The position numbers and the translations under genes were made by a program. Source: Littorina saxatilis (Eukaryota; Mollusca; Gastropoda; Littorinimorpha; Littorinidae). Taken from it: a stretch of 64,000 nucleotides of DNA. The stretch lies in contig NC_090258.1 of NCBI RefSeq assembly GCF_037325665.1, forward strand, positions 37,112,529 to 37,176,528, written 5' to 3'. The first letter of the stretch is position 1. The number at the start of each line of letters is the position of its first letter. The notes under the pieces are model-generated. The model was not told the origin of the DNA. It did no database searches and saw only the letters and a list, made by a program, of their open reading frames with translations. Shown here in pieces: positions 24,660-37,800 of this stretch.

Positions 24660-25170
24660 GAACAGCGGGGGGAAAGTTTAGATGAATGAATTAACGGCGG
24701 ATGTTAATTCCATCGGGGCAGGTAGTGCCGAGGGATGATATGATGTGGGACTCCCTGAGTTTGCGCTCGAAGGAGTCGCCACGTACTTGCCACAGAGCCA
24801 TGACTCTGACATGATCAAGTGAGTGATTAACGGCAATGAAATGAAGGGATACTGGCCTATTACGGGAATGACGGATGTTGGCCAGATGCTCGGAGAAACG
24901 CACCTCGAGGGTGCGCGCGGTTTCTCCGATATAAATCTGGCGACAAGAGAGGCAGACGATCGCATAGACAACGTTGTGACTTTGACAGTCAAACGTTCTC
25001 TTGCCTGTGAATGAGCCACGAGGGCCTTGGAGGCAGGAGTCAGAGTGGAGGAAGGGACAAGATTTGCAATTTCGTTTGGAACAAGGAATAGTCTTTTTAG
25101 TGTAAACAAGCATAAATATTTGTACTGGCAAGCGCACAGACACACTTGTCAGCCCTCAATTCAAGTGTTG
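24660..25170 (-). mobile_element. Penelope-like element fragment (GIY-YIG endonuclease region)
   Basis: A minus-strand frame (24691-25143, 150 codons) reads VVYAIVCLSCRQIYIGETAR followed by an FSEHLANIR-type segment, the signature of the GIY-YIG endonuclease domain of Penelope-like retroelements. Cys-rich KRNCKSCPF precedes it. The reverse transcriptase is not present nearby, so this is a 5'-truncated fragment. Confidence 0.75.
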
Positions 25171-25219
25171 TCTGCCCAAAATAAAAATGAAATGCAGATG
25201 TGAAGGGCAGAATAAAGAA

Positions 25220-26060
25220 ACAAGTCGCGTAAGGCGAAATTACTACATTTAGTCAAGCTGTGGAACTCACAGAATAAAACTGAACGCACTGCATTTTTTC
25301 ACAATGACCGTAGTCCGCCGCTAGTGCAAAAGGCAGTGAAAGTGACGAGCCTGTTCAGCGCGGTTGCGCTGTGCTGCATAGCACGCTTTACTGTACCTCT
25401 CTTCGTTTTAACTTTCTGAGCGTGTTTTTAATCCAAACATATCATATCTATATGTTTTGGGAATCAGGAACCGACAAGGAATAAGATGAAATTGTTTTTA
25501 AAACGATTTTGAAAATTTAATTTTAATCATAATTTTTATATTTTTAATTTTCAGAGCTTGTTTTTAATCCGAATATAACATATTTATATGTTTTTGGAAT
25601 CAGAACATGATGAAGAATAAAATAAAAGTAATTTTGGATTGTTTTATAAAAAATTAATTTTAATTACAATTTTCAGATTTTTAATGACCAAAGTCATTAA
25701 TTAATTTTAAGCCTCCATGCTAAAATGCAATACCGAAGTCCGGCCTTCGTCGAAGATTGCTTGGCCAAAATTTCAATCAATTCGATTGAAAAATGAAGGT
25801 GTGACAGTGCCGCCTCAACTTTTACAAAAAGCCGGATATGACATCATCAAAGGTATTTATCGAAAAAATGACCAAAAAACCGTCTGGGGATTTCATACCC
25901 AGAAACTCTCATGTAAAATTTCATAAAGATCGGTCCAGTAGTTTAGTCTGAATCGCTCTACACACACACACGCACAGACACACACACACACATACACCAC
26001 GACCCTCGTCTCGATTCCCCCTCTATGTTAAAACATTTAGTCAAAACTTGAGTAAATGTA
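25220..26060 (+). repeat. Unclassified repeat family R1, copy b
   Basis: Same layout as copy a: caagtcgcgtaaggcgaaat at the start and tcaaaacttgagtaaatgt at the end, about 850 bp. Numerous substitutions and small gaps relative to copy a. Confidence 0.7.
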
Positions 26061-26317
26061 AAAATGAGGATTTCAGAAATTGCATTCATGTAATGCCTAA
26101 TTTAAAAAAAAAAGTACAGCAGTCCCTCTCATGAACGGACACCCTTGGGCCATAGCAAAACTGTCCGTACATTGCAGGTGTCCGGTCACGGGAGGGGTGA
26201 CCACACCACCCCCTCCCCCATACACTCACACAGAGACACACAAACAACCGGATTGAGTCTATGCTAATCACTTCTTGTGGCTACTAAACAATAAACTCCT
26301 AATACTTCTTTAAACGT

Positions 26318-27296
26318 TCTGTAAAAATGATTTGTATGAAAAGTGTTGAAAAGAAGAGATAAAATAAATCCTCAAGGCAGTGAACACACTCACCATGCAC
26401 TGACATACGAAAGCAGCCACACAAACACAGCACAGAGGAGCGTGTGCAGATGCTTTGCAAGAATAAGCTTGAAAACCAGTTTGAATAAATAGCAACAGAT
26501 AGAGCTGCATGTCATAATCATGTAATTTATATTCATCTTGTCTGGCTTTATTGACTGCATGCCGATCATGTGGCATGGCAGTGACTTTTCACTCTTCAGT
26601 CGGTAATACACTGTACATAACACAGCTCCCACTCTCCCTCACTAATGCCTACCCCAAGCCGTGACAACTGATGCTTGGAAATTGTGTGGAAGAGTACACC
26701 TCTCTATTTCTCTCCAATGCTCTTCCTGCTGACATGCAGTGACACCGGACACCCCACAGAGTAGTTTAGCCAGCTACCCCTCCACCCCCCCCCCCCCTCC
26801 CTCTCTCTCTCACTCCCTCCAGCCATGTACTGTTTGGGGCTGTGGCCAGAGAGGTCAGCTCCAACTGTTCACTCAGAGCAAAACCAGTTGACTGTCGTAA
26901 CTTTTGACAATTACCAACTGAAGGGTTCACAGATTAGGCAACCGACTCACTGGTCAAGGCTGAGGGGAAACAAGAGTATCTTGTCAATGAAAGAGGTTAC
27001 ACACAGACACACGATGCTGAGAACTGTGGCCGGTTTTTCACTCTCTTTCGCTCAGGACCTTCATCGACTGTGGTTTCTGTTGTTTACGTCCAACAGACAA
27101 GAATAAAGAGCACAGTGCAGTTTCATGTTGGCATCTTCGCATGTACTCCACTCCTGACCAAAACTACCTCCCCTCCTGATGGGTACCGGTGCACTCAAGT
27201 TACCAGTGACGACACACGCCATTGCGGCTGTGATCTTTGTACCAAGAGCCGGACTGCTCTGTTATCAATTTTGTTGTGGTGAAAATTTGACGATGG
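26318..27296 (+). repeat. Tandem duplication unit A inside the pogo-like element
   Basis: 979 bases, almost identical to 27297-28281. Both start tctgtaaaaatgatttgt. The duplication joints share the word tctgt. Unit differences are a handful of substitutions and short indels, so the event is recent. Confidence 0.9.
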
Positions 27297-28281
27297 TCTG
27301 TAAAAATGATTTGTATGAAAAGTGTTGAAAAGAAGAGATAAAATAAATCCTCAAGGCAGTGAACACACTCACCATGCACTGACATACGAAAGCAGCCACA
27401 CAAACACAGCACAGAGGAGCGTGTGCAGATGCTTTGCAAGAATAAGCTTGAAAACCAGTTTGAATAAATAGCAACAGAAAGAGCTGCATGTCATAATCAT
27501 GTAATTTATATTCATCTTGTCTGGCTTTATTGACTGCATGCCGATCATGTGGCATGGCAGTGACTTTTCACTCTTCAGTCGGTAATACACTGTACATAAC
27601 ACAGCTCCCACTCTCCCTCACTAATGCCTACCCCAAGCCGTGACAACTGATGCTTGGAAATTGTGTGGAAGAGTACACCTCTCTATTTCTCTCCAATGCT
27701 CTTCCTGCTGACATGCAGTGACACCGGACACCCCACAGAGTAGTTTAGCCAGCTACCCCTCCACCCCCCCCCCCCTCCCTCTCTCTCTCACTCCCTCCAG
27801 CCATGTACTGTTTGGGGCTGTGGCCAGAGAGGTCAGCTCCAACTGTTCACTCAGAGCAAAACCAGTTGACTGTGTCGTAACTTTTGACAATGCAAGACAA
27901 CTGAAGGGTTCACAGATTAGGCAACCGACTCACTGGTCAAGGCTGAGGGGAAACAAGAGTATCTTGTCAATGAAAGAGGTTACACACAGACACACGATGC
28001 TGAGAACTGTGGCCGGTTTTTCACTCTCTTTCGCTCAGGACCTTCATCGACTGTGGTTTCTGTTGTTTACGTCCAACAGACAAGAATAAAGAGCACAGTG
28101 CAGTTTCATGTTGGCATCTTCGCATGTACTCCACTCCTGACCAAAACTACCTCCCCTCCTGATGGGTACAGGTGCACTCAAGTTACCAGTGACTGTCGTC
28201 ACGCCATTGCGGCTGTGATCTTTGTACCAAGAGCCGGACTGCTCTGTTATCGATTTTGTTGTGGTGAAAATTTGACGATGG
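27297..28281 (+). repeat. Tandem duplication unit B inside the pogo-like element
   Basis: 985 bases, partner of 26318-27296. After unit B the sequence returns to the element's right side (ctgtccgtacattggagg). Confidence 0.9.
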
Positions 28282-28465
28282 TCTGTCCGTACATTGGAGG
28301 TATGACCTGCTGTTGGGACCGAAAATGAGTGTCCGCGTCCACGTTTTGCAGGTGTCCGTTTAAGGGGGGGCAAATATAGAAGGAAAACACTCCGTGCCGA
28401 GCAAATGTGTCCGTACATGTCAGGTGTCCGCTCACGCCGGGGGCCGTACATTGCAGGGACTGCTG

Positions 28466-29385
28466 TACAATATTTTTGTTTCCTTCTTCATAATTTGTAG
28501 TCTTTGCATGCCACACATATGACTGGGAACACACTCATCAGTATTAATTATTTACATCTCTCATTCCAGAGTCAAAGGCATTCAATTGAATAATCATGTA
28601 CATGTACAACAGCACAGCAATTACAAACATCAACAATCAGGATATGCAACTTCCCTGTGGAAAGTCGAGTTTACACGAAAGCCTGGCTTCAAGAAGAATC
28701 AATCCATTGAATCTTGCGTATGTTCTGCCTGAAATTAATTCATCCCCCCAAATAATATTCAAAGCATGATGGTCTGTAATACAAATCCTACATTTCAAAA
28801 ATTAACCTTATTTACAGCACATATACATCCCACAAAGCATTTGTTTTAGGCATGAGAAAAGTTATGTATGTACATGTGAATAAAATCTGATACACTATGT
28901 TTACTAATCAACAACTCCCACTCAAACACCTGGCATACATTTCAGAGAATACAGGTGTTACAAACAAGTGTGTTATCCCATAAAACATCGCCCGCGTGAC
29001 ACAACATGCCTTAAATGCAACAAAATCAATGCAAGTTGGAAGGCCACTCACACTTTGCAGATTTTATACTCAAGACATACAAAAATATCTTGAAGACATG
29101 AAGAAGAAAGACCAAGGTATACAAGGAATCAAGCAACATCCAAATCTTCTTCCTTCAAGGCACAGCCCTTCACGTGTAAACAATTGAGGTCTGCATCTCT
29201 GATCTATCCAGGTGTTTACAAGACCATCCCTCCACTTGGACATACACACAAAATCAACTCGAGTCCAACCTGTTTATAAAGACCACACAACTGACGGACC
29301 AAAAGTATTTGACAAATTTGTAAGTTATAGACAGGTGGTCGCTATGGAAAGGTGCATTATATAGGGGGAAAAACATCAGGATCCT
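28466..29385. other. Intergenic stretch, nothing recognised
   Basis: Between the convergent GATAD1 and SLC25A40-like genes. No exon-like reading frame, no clear repeat ends. Confidence 0.5.
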
Positions 29386-29535
29386 TTTGGGTGGTTGTAA
29401 TGGGCAGGTGCTTGTTAGCAAGAGGTGGTGGTTGTAATGGGCAGGTGGTTGTTAGCAAGAGGTGGTGGTTGTAATGGGCAGGTGGTTGTTAGCAAGAGGT
29501 GGTGGTTGTAATGGGCAGGTGGTTGTTAGCAAGGG
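29386..29535 (+). repeat. Minisatellite, about 35-base unit
   Basis: About four copies of a unit containing ggttgtaatgggcaggtgg and ttgttagcaagaggt. It runs into a cagtggaacc-type terminus (ggttccactgtac at 29533-29548), so it may be part of a MITE related to 10311-10477. Confidence 0.75.
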
Positions 29536-29880
29536 CAGGTTCCACTGTACCTGGCTACTTCCAGGGAAGAATGGAAAATGAATTTATCAAAAATTACCAC
29601 CCTACCAGGCATTTGATTTTTTGAATGTGTTCAAAAGGTGGGCTAATTTGATCAGAAGTAAAACCATGGACAGATCTGAGACAAGAAATGTTTACTTGAG
29701 AAAGACCATGCCTTTAACAGTGCATGCAATGTGACCACTTAACTTTACCATTCTATTTCATGGCTAAAACAACACATGAGATTGCAAGAGATACTAGCAT
29801 AAAAATGCTTCAACAGATCTGGTAACAGCAAAAATTATCTAAACACAACAGCTAACACAGTCAAGGTAGCAGTCTATTAA

Positions 29881-30184
29881 CACTTTCTACCCCACCTATG
29901 TTGACCAAGGTGTTTTTTTTTTATCCGAGACCAGCTGTGCTGCACCAGGTCACTCAGAATTGTAGTAACTGTGTAGTAACTGTGTATCAACACGCTGGAA
30001 TGCAGGCGTTAGCTTCAGTTGCTTCCTGTAACGTCCATCAGTTGCTTCCTGTAACGTGCATCAGGCGTTAGATGGACGTTACAGGAAGCAACTGAAGCTA
30101 ACAGTCTGAGCGGATATATCCATACCTGGTCAGATAGAGCCATATGAGTGGGTACGAATATATCCGTACCTGGGAGACAATGAG
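29881..30184. mobile_element. piggyBac-type MITE with internal hairpin
   Basis: Flanked by TTAA (29877-29880 and 30185-30188). Termini cactttctacccc and, inverted, ctcattgtctccc are similar. Inside is a 32-base inverted repeat (30008-30039 against 30071-30102, gttagcttcagttgcttcct) that reads as exact. Confidence 0.6.
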
Positions 30185-30529
30185 TTAAATAAAAGCCATT
30201 TTCAAGCTTTTAACTATCCTTGTTAAACTGTGTTGCTAGTGCACTTTTCAAATGGAAGACAAATAAAGCATATAATGCAGCCCTGTAGTGGAAAGTATTT
30301 CACTAACCACTGCGAGAATTAAAGTCAGTAGTCAATAAAATCTACCCCTCTATAGCAATTCCGCCAAGAGACCTAAAATGGCACCCATCTTACTCACCAT
30401 GGTCAGCAAAAAGGAAAAGGACAAGTCTTTGATGACAGAGTTTGCGTAAACCAGACATTTACGGTATTTTACACAAAACAAAATCGGCAACGGGTTCTGC
30501 ACACTGCCTAATATTTCTTCTTAACAAAT

Positions 30530-32313
30530 TATTATTATTATTATTATGAACATTTGTGCGCCTAATCTAAATATAGCCCTAGGCGCTTACAAAATATAAA
30601 ATACATAGTGAACATTATACGAAACACAAATCGACAAGGACTCATACACTCGCAGACAGGCGCACAGCGAGAACGCGACGCACTCACTCATACCAACTAC
30701 AGGCACATGCATTCTAGACGGAAAAACAGTCGTAAATAAATAAATAAAGTATTGGATACATAAAGTTTGTTGAGAGAAGAAGAATAGAGCTGGAAAGGGA
30801 AGAAGAAGGAGAAAGAAAGAGACAGATCAAGGACCAGCAGGAGAGGGTGATGTGTGGTCATTAACGGACTAGTGAGGGAAGAGGTGTGTTTTGAGTGAGG
30901 TTTTGAATGATTGCATAGATGTGGAGTGCCTGAGTGAATGCGGGAGTTGGTTCCAGATGGATGGGGCCTGGTAGGAGAAGGTGCGCTGGCCATATGTTTT
31001 GGTGCGTGCTGATGGTATCCTAAAAAGGCGGGTGTCTGCGGAGGATCTTAGGGAGCGAGAGGGGGAGTAGACATCAAGAAGGTCAGAAAGATAGCTAGGG
31101 GACGATAGATCAAAGTTTCTGAAGCAGAGTGTGGAGATCTTGAACTGAATCCTCTGTTGAACAGGCAGCCAGTGTAGGGTTTGAAGAAGAGGGGTGATGT
31201 GGTCATGCTTGGAAGAACGAAAGATGAGGCGGGCGGCATGATTCTGAACACGCTGAAGCTTTTCGATGATGTAGTTGGGAGAGCCAGATAGAATGGAATT
31301 GCAATAATCGAGTCGGGATAGGACAAAGGCGCAGAGCAGAGTTTTAGTGGCATCCTCAGTGAGGAGATGACGGATGGAGGAGATGCGGCGGATTTCAAAG
31401 AAGCAAGTGCGACAGACATTGGCAACATGCTGATGGAAGGACAGGGACTGGTCAAGAGTGACACCTAGGTTGCGGACAGCAGGAGAAAGAGCAATAGAAG
31501 AACCATTGAGATCGACAGACGAGGGAAGAGAAGGATGATTGAGATGTTTTTTAGGAGAGACAAGAATCATTTCGGTTTTCTCCTCATTAAGCTTCAGCTT
31601 ATTCAGGTCCATCCACGCCTTGAGGTCGGTGATACAAGACTGGGTGGAGGCAATGAGGCGAGGGAGGTCAGAGATAGGTCCAGAGAGATAGAGTTGGTTG
31701 TCGTCGGAGAAGCTGTGGTGAGAGAGAAAGTGGTGAGCGGCAATTGAAGGGATGGGTTGGGTGTAAAGGACGAACAAAATAGGCCCCAGGACGGAGCCCT
31801 GGGGCACACCGTACTGTAGAGGAGAAGCAGAAGAAGATAGGCCGTTCACAGAGACAGACTGGTAGCGATCGGTGAGATAGGACTGAAACCAAGAAAGGAC
31901 AGACTGAGAAATGCCAAAAGAGTTTTGAAGGCGGGACAAGAGCACGGCATGATCAATAGTGTCAAATGCCGCGCTCAGGTCCAGCAGAGAGAGAAGGCAG
32001 ACGTCGTTGTTGTCGAGTGCAGTCAGTATGTCGTTGCTAATTTTCAGTAGAGCGGTTTCCGTCGAGTGTCCAGAGCGATAGGCAGATTGATTGCAGTAGA
32101 GAAGGTGGTTGGCTTCAAGATGGTCCAAAAGCTGGGAGAGTACGATTTTTTCTGTTATTTTGGAGAGAAATGAGAGATTAGACACTGGTCTGTAGTTCTT
32201 CAGATTTTCAGGATCCAAGGAAGGTTTCTTGAGAAGAGGTCGGAGGATAGCGGATTTGAAAATGGCAGGAACAAATATGATGCAATCGCTGTGTTTTAGA
32301 CTTGGTTTGACAG
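30530..32313 (-). mobile_element. LINE, CR1/L2-like reverse transcriptase, 5'-truncated
   Basis: A minus-strand frame open from about 32312 to 30869 encodes most of a reverse transcriptase: NYRPVSNLSFLSKITEKIVL, SAYRSGHSTETALLK, LLDLSAAFDTIDH, YGVPQGSVLGPILFVLY, then FSDDNQLYLS at the catalytic position where (F/Y)ADD is usual, LGVTLDQSLSF and a thumb/C-terminal region ending in SLKTHLFPH. The N-terminal endonuclease is missing (5' truncation). The 3' end has a (TTA)n tract at 30529-30547. With about 480 open codons it is a young copy. It sits just downstream of the SLC25A40-like gene, same strand. Confidence 0.88.
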
Positions 32314-32541
32314 GATGGCATAACCAAATGACTAGCAGTCAATGACGGCCAAGAATCGTACTTACACAAAAATAGCAATTTGTACAACAGATAGAGCAAT
32401 AATTGAACGAGTAGCTTCGATCCCCTCCGTTGTTATTTACGACCAAGCTATCGCCACTTTTGGTACAGCGTTTTTGGTATGGCTTGTATGTCAAAGTCTG
32501 TTTATGAACTGTGATAGACTGACTGGAAAACTCTGGAATTC

Positions 32542-34796
32542 TCAAGGCTGCAGGGTGATGTCACATTCGACCTCTAAGTCCTGCGCCTGCTGCAAATTCC
32601 TGTTGTAGAAGAGCGTCTTGAAAAACTCATAGGAACTGATCATGATGGCACAGGCTGGAGCCACCTTAATGATGCGTGGCGCCAAACCTGAAACAGTCAA
32701 AGTTTCATTGGTCAGTTCTGGTCTTATTTTTATCAGAAGCAGGGAAAAATACACACACACACACATTTGTACCTACTGCAGCATTGTCCATGAAACCAAT
32801 TGTTACAAACATTAATGTATCGACAGAACAGTGGATTTCCCTTCTTTGAGCCATGTGATCTCAGCTAAAGGCCAACTAAATCGCAAATCTAGACGGCTGT
32901 TCAAGACTGCAAACGTAGAGTGCGCTCAATTTTTAAATATAAGACGAATTCGAAATAAAAAGGATCAACACATGTATGTTCATTGCATTTTCTTTTCATA
33001 AAGTAGGACATTTGCATGGGTGTTACTGGGAAAAATCAAAAAACCTGAAAGGCAGGGGTCCAAAATGCTCAAGTTTGAAAGAAAGTTTCTGGACACCGAC
33101 GAAACCAAATCATAATAAGCAAGATGGCGGCAAATCCAAGGGAGCGAACCAAGAAAGCACGCGAACCGGTGTCAAAAGTCGGATCGGAACCGCTGCTCGT
33201 TATTTCAACTTAGCGAAACGAAGCTTTTTTCTCTTTTTTTTTGTTTTGAAAACCCGGAAAACCGGAATTTCCGGCTTCAGATTTTTGCAAAAACCGGAAA
33301 TCCGGCAAAAGCCGGAAGAGTAACACCCATGCATTTGACAGATCAAAACAGTCGTTGTTCAACTTGTGTGGTCTAATAAACAGTGGTTGTTTCAATCAGT
33401 GCTAAATGCCACATTTTGGTCAAAAATGCAAATACCGTATTTGACGGACTACAAGCCGCGACTTTAAAAAAAAAAAATCGCATTGCGGCTTATAAAAAGA
33501 CGCGGCTAAAACGTTGCCTAAACTTGAATAGCATTCACCTAATGGAAGTCGCAGCGGATTTTCATTTCGCTCGATTAGCTATTACTGGTACTTTATTAGC
33601 TCTCTACTCAAGACTCGGCGCTTTTCTCTTTCTTTCGCGAATCTTCGTTTGTCAACAAGTCGTGGTGACAAGATAGCGTACAGAGAAATACCGGATGTAT
33701 CAGGTTCTCGCGCGCGCGAGATTTCGTTTTTTTATGTCTCACGATATTTGGAGGAGCGAGAGCCGCCATGTTGTGTTTTCGTCTGCTCGAAATGTGCGCA
33801 AAAGTCGTAAATCATCCCAAAAAAGCTTATTCCGGGCGGGACTACATGTGTGTGTTGGTTACAAATTGTGTGTGTGATATTTTTCTTCAAACTTTTTCAC
33901 TTTTCTTCTTTGTTTCACTTGTTTATTCTCGGAGCCGATTTCGCCAAATACCGTACTTTCGTTTGCCTGGTTGTTTTGATTGATTGACACGATCTGATTA
34001 TATTTTTTTCGACGGCGGCTAATATAGTGACGCGGCCTATACGTGGCTCGTCCCAATTTTTTTGTTAAATGTCAGGGGTGCGGCTTATAAAACGGTGCGT
34101 CTTGTAATCCGTCAAATACGGTAATGTATAATATTTGCAATCGCAACTTAGTAATGAGACCTTCTGTCTTCTTACCCTGTCAAACACCATAAAATGAACT
34201 ACGTAATATTAAGTTCTGGGATTCAATTTCACGGGCCAGCTTCCTTAGAACAGCAAGTATCATGAAAATTCCTTACTCTTGGGTTTAACAAACGTGCTTA
34301 CCTGTAAAAAGTGCGTGAAATCCTTGAGTCAGGTAGAGTTTCTTTATCAGAAACAGTGTTGACGTGGAGACTTTTTTCCCTAGAGAACAAAAACAAAACA
34401 AAATGTTATCCTAATACATTACATACATTTATGCTACAGCTTCAAAAAACACCCTTTATGCCTTCTGAGAAGGATGACACATATACCATTCAGCATGCCA
34501 TAACATCAATGTTAGCCAAGATAGGGAAACAAAACTGGGCTGTTTTGGATACAATTTGAAGGTTCTTTCGAATTCCAATGACAAGCAAAACTTGTTTCGT
34601 TTGAGCTTTTCTGATTTGTTGTTGTTGATCTCAATACAGGAACCTTGCTTTTGCGCATTTGATTTTTGGGCGTGTCTGTGTTGTATGTTCCACTGTGTAG
34701 ACACTATCTTATGTAACAAGAGGCGAAGCCTTCAAGGCTCACGTAAGAAATCGACAAACAGTAACACAAACTCAATCACTCCGTCACACATACACA

Positions 34797-34827
<31 letters not shown>

Positions 34828-34831
34828 ACAC

Positions 34832-34877
<46 letters not shown>

Positions 34878-37800
34878 GCATAGGTGAAACTGTGCAAGAA
34901 AGCGAGACACTAGATCTAGATCTGTCTGTCTGCATGTAGCCTACTTACATGGACTTGACTGCCAAATAGTCTCGGCCCGCTCAAAATAACAATCACCGAG
35001 ACTTTCAGTAATTCCATCGCGTGACGTCTAACCCTCGTACGTCATAATGTGACGTCAATGTAATATGACGTCTTCAAATGTTAAAGTTTCTACCACAGAC
35101 ATACACACATACATACGCACGCACGCACAGACAGACAAAAGTTAGCATCGCATAGGCTACACTTACGTGAGCCAAAAATCAACCTGTTTGTTGAATATGG
35201 TAGGGGAATGGATGGCCTTTTCAGTCATATTACTTGTTTTACATAAACGGCCTCATCACATAGATCTTCACTTGAACTTATCTGCCAGGTTTTTATGACG
35301 GGTAGTATACATCCTAGGTGAAGAAACGAATGATTGCAGACTAACCTCCTGTGATGACCTGCTCTCCCAATTCCACCTGGCGATGGGTTTTGATCACGTC
35401 AAACGGCAAAGTCAGAATGGCTGCCACCTGCACATATCAAACAAATTGTTAGCTACAAGGCTTACGAAGTCTGATGATAGCAAAGGGTAAGCTCAATTTC
35501 TGATCAGCAATTTGTTTAATGAAAACGAAAATGCAAACACAGACATAGACATGGGCACGCAGACACCGAGTCAGCCTGCCTCTCTATCAATAAGCCTGCC
35601 TCTCTATCTATCAATAAGTCTGCCACTCTATCAATAAGTCTGCCTCTCTATCCATAACCTGCCTCTCTATCAATAAGCCTGCCTCTCTATCAATAAGCCT
35701 CAGCCTGCCTCTCTATCAATAAGCCTGCCTCTCTATCAATAAGTCTGCCTCTCTATCAATAAGCCTGCCTCTCTATCCATAACCTGCCTCTCTATCAATA
35801 AGCCTCAGCCTGCCTCTCTATCAATAAGCCTGCCTCTCTATCAATAAGCCTGCCTCTCTATCCATAACCTGCCTCTCTATCAATAAGCCTCAGCCTGCCT
35901 CTCTATCAATAAGTCTGCCTCTCTATCAATAAGCCTGCCTCTCTATCCATAACCTGCCTCTCTATCAATAAGCCTCAGCCTGCCTCTATCAATAAGCCTG
36001 CCTCTCTATCAATAAGCCTGCCTCTCTATCAATAAGCCTGCCTCTCTATCAATAAGTCTGCCTCTCTATCAATAAGCCTGCCTCTCTATCAATAAGCCTG
36101 CCTCTCTATCAATAAGTCTGCCTCTCTATCAATAAGCCTCAGCCTGCCTCTCTATCAATAAGCCTGCCTCTCTATCCATAACCTGCCTCTCTATCAATAA
36201 GCCTGCCTCTCTATCAATAAGTCTGCCTCTCTATCAATAAGCCTACCTCTCTATCAATAAGCCTGCCTCTCTATCAATAAGCCTGCCTCTCTATCTATCA
36301 ATAAGTCTGCCACTCTATCAATAAGTCTGCCTCTCTATCAATCAATCAAAGCCAAAAACGAGACCGTGACTCGCAACATACCAAAAGCAGAGAAATATGT
36401 GTCAGCACTGAGGAATAAACCCAGGGCACATGTACTTATACTGTATGTCAGCCAGAACACTCTGGGGGACATCGCCATTGACACAGGAAACTTTATTATC
36501 TTGAATGAGAAATTCATTTATTGTGCATCACACAAACTTTAAGCAAAATAATCCTTCTTCTTCTTCTTCTGCGTTCGTGGGCTGAAACTCCCACGTACAC
36601 TCGTGTTTTTTGCACGAGTGGAATTTTACGTGTATGACCGTTTTTTACCCCGCCATTTAGCCAGCCATACGCCGTTTCGGAGGAAGCATGCTGGGTATTT
36701 TCGTGTTTCTATAACCCACCGAACTCTGACATGGATTACAGGTTCTTTTTCGTGCGCACTTGGGTCTTGTGCTTGCGTGTACACACGGGGGTGTTCGGAC
36801 ACCGAGGAGAGTTTGCACACAAAGTTGACTCTGAGAAATAAATCTCTCGACGAACGTGGGGACGAACTCACGCTGACAGCGGCCAACTGGATACAAATCC
36901 AGCGCGCTACCGACTGAGCTACATCCCCGCCCTATACTTCATGTGTAGGAAAGACGCTGTACATGACATGCATATAAGTAGAGAAGTCTTAAAAGCAAGC
37001 CCAGTACTTACTGTGCCTGCACCAGCGCCCGCCACAAAACTCTCGGAGAAAGATAACTCCGGCGAGCCTGTAGTTCTCAGCACCTCAGCTTTCATGGTCT
37101 CGTAGCTCAGCCAGTACAGAGCTGTGGACCAAAGGGAACATAATGCCTTTGTTAGTTTTAGGGATAAGAACCATGCATCAGACCTGGGAACCCATACGAT
37201 TTCGCCGTATTTTGTACGCATGATTGTCGAGAATACGCTCAGTACGGTCAGTGGGAAAAAAATACGACGAGAAAAATTCCTAGACTACTTTTCTTCACAA
37301 GCCCATCCTGAAGCCGATCCAGTATTTTGGCACATGATTACGTCACTATATTAGCCGCTGTCAAAAAAAATATAATCGGATCTTGTCAATCAATCAAAAC
37401 AACCAGACAAACGAAAGTACGGTATTTGGCGAAATCGGCTCTGAGAATAAACAAGTGAAACAAAGAAGAAAAGTGAAAAAGTTTGAAGAAAAATATCACA
37501 CACACACACACACACACACAATTTCTAACCAACACACACATGTAGTCCCGCCCGGAATAAGCTTTTTTGGGATGATTTACGACTTTTGCGCACATTTCGA
37601 GCAGACGAAAACACAACATGGCGGCTCTTGCTCCTCCAACTATCGCGAGACACAAAAAAACGGAATCTCGCGCGCGCGAGATCCTGATACATCCGGTGTT
37701 TCTCTGTACGCTTGTCACGACGACTTGTTGACAAACGAAGATTCGCGAATGAAAGAGAAAAGCGCCGAGTCTTGAGTAGAGAGCTAATAAAGTACTGGTA

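Larger units (their letters stand above)
26117..28465. mobile_element. pogo/Tigger-like DNA element, 2.35 kb, no transposase
   Basis: Ends cagcagtccct...agggactgctg are inverted and each is next to TA, a structure typical of the pogo branch of Tc1/mariner. Subterminal parts repeat the word gtccgtacattg. The middle is a tandem duplication (26318-27296 and 27297-28281). No credible transposase frame is present. Confidence 0.7.

Noticed and set aside
24823-25014. Plus-strand frame over the Penelope-like fragment
   Set aside because: Shadow of the GIY-YIG frame on the other strand.
35574-36345. Regular short repeats resembling a CRISPR array
   Set aside because: The 20-base units are contiguous without unique spacers, and the DNA is animal nuclear. 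It is a minisatellite.
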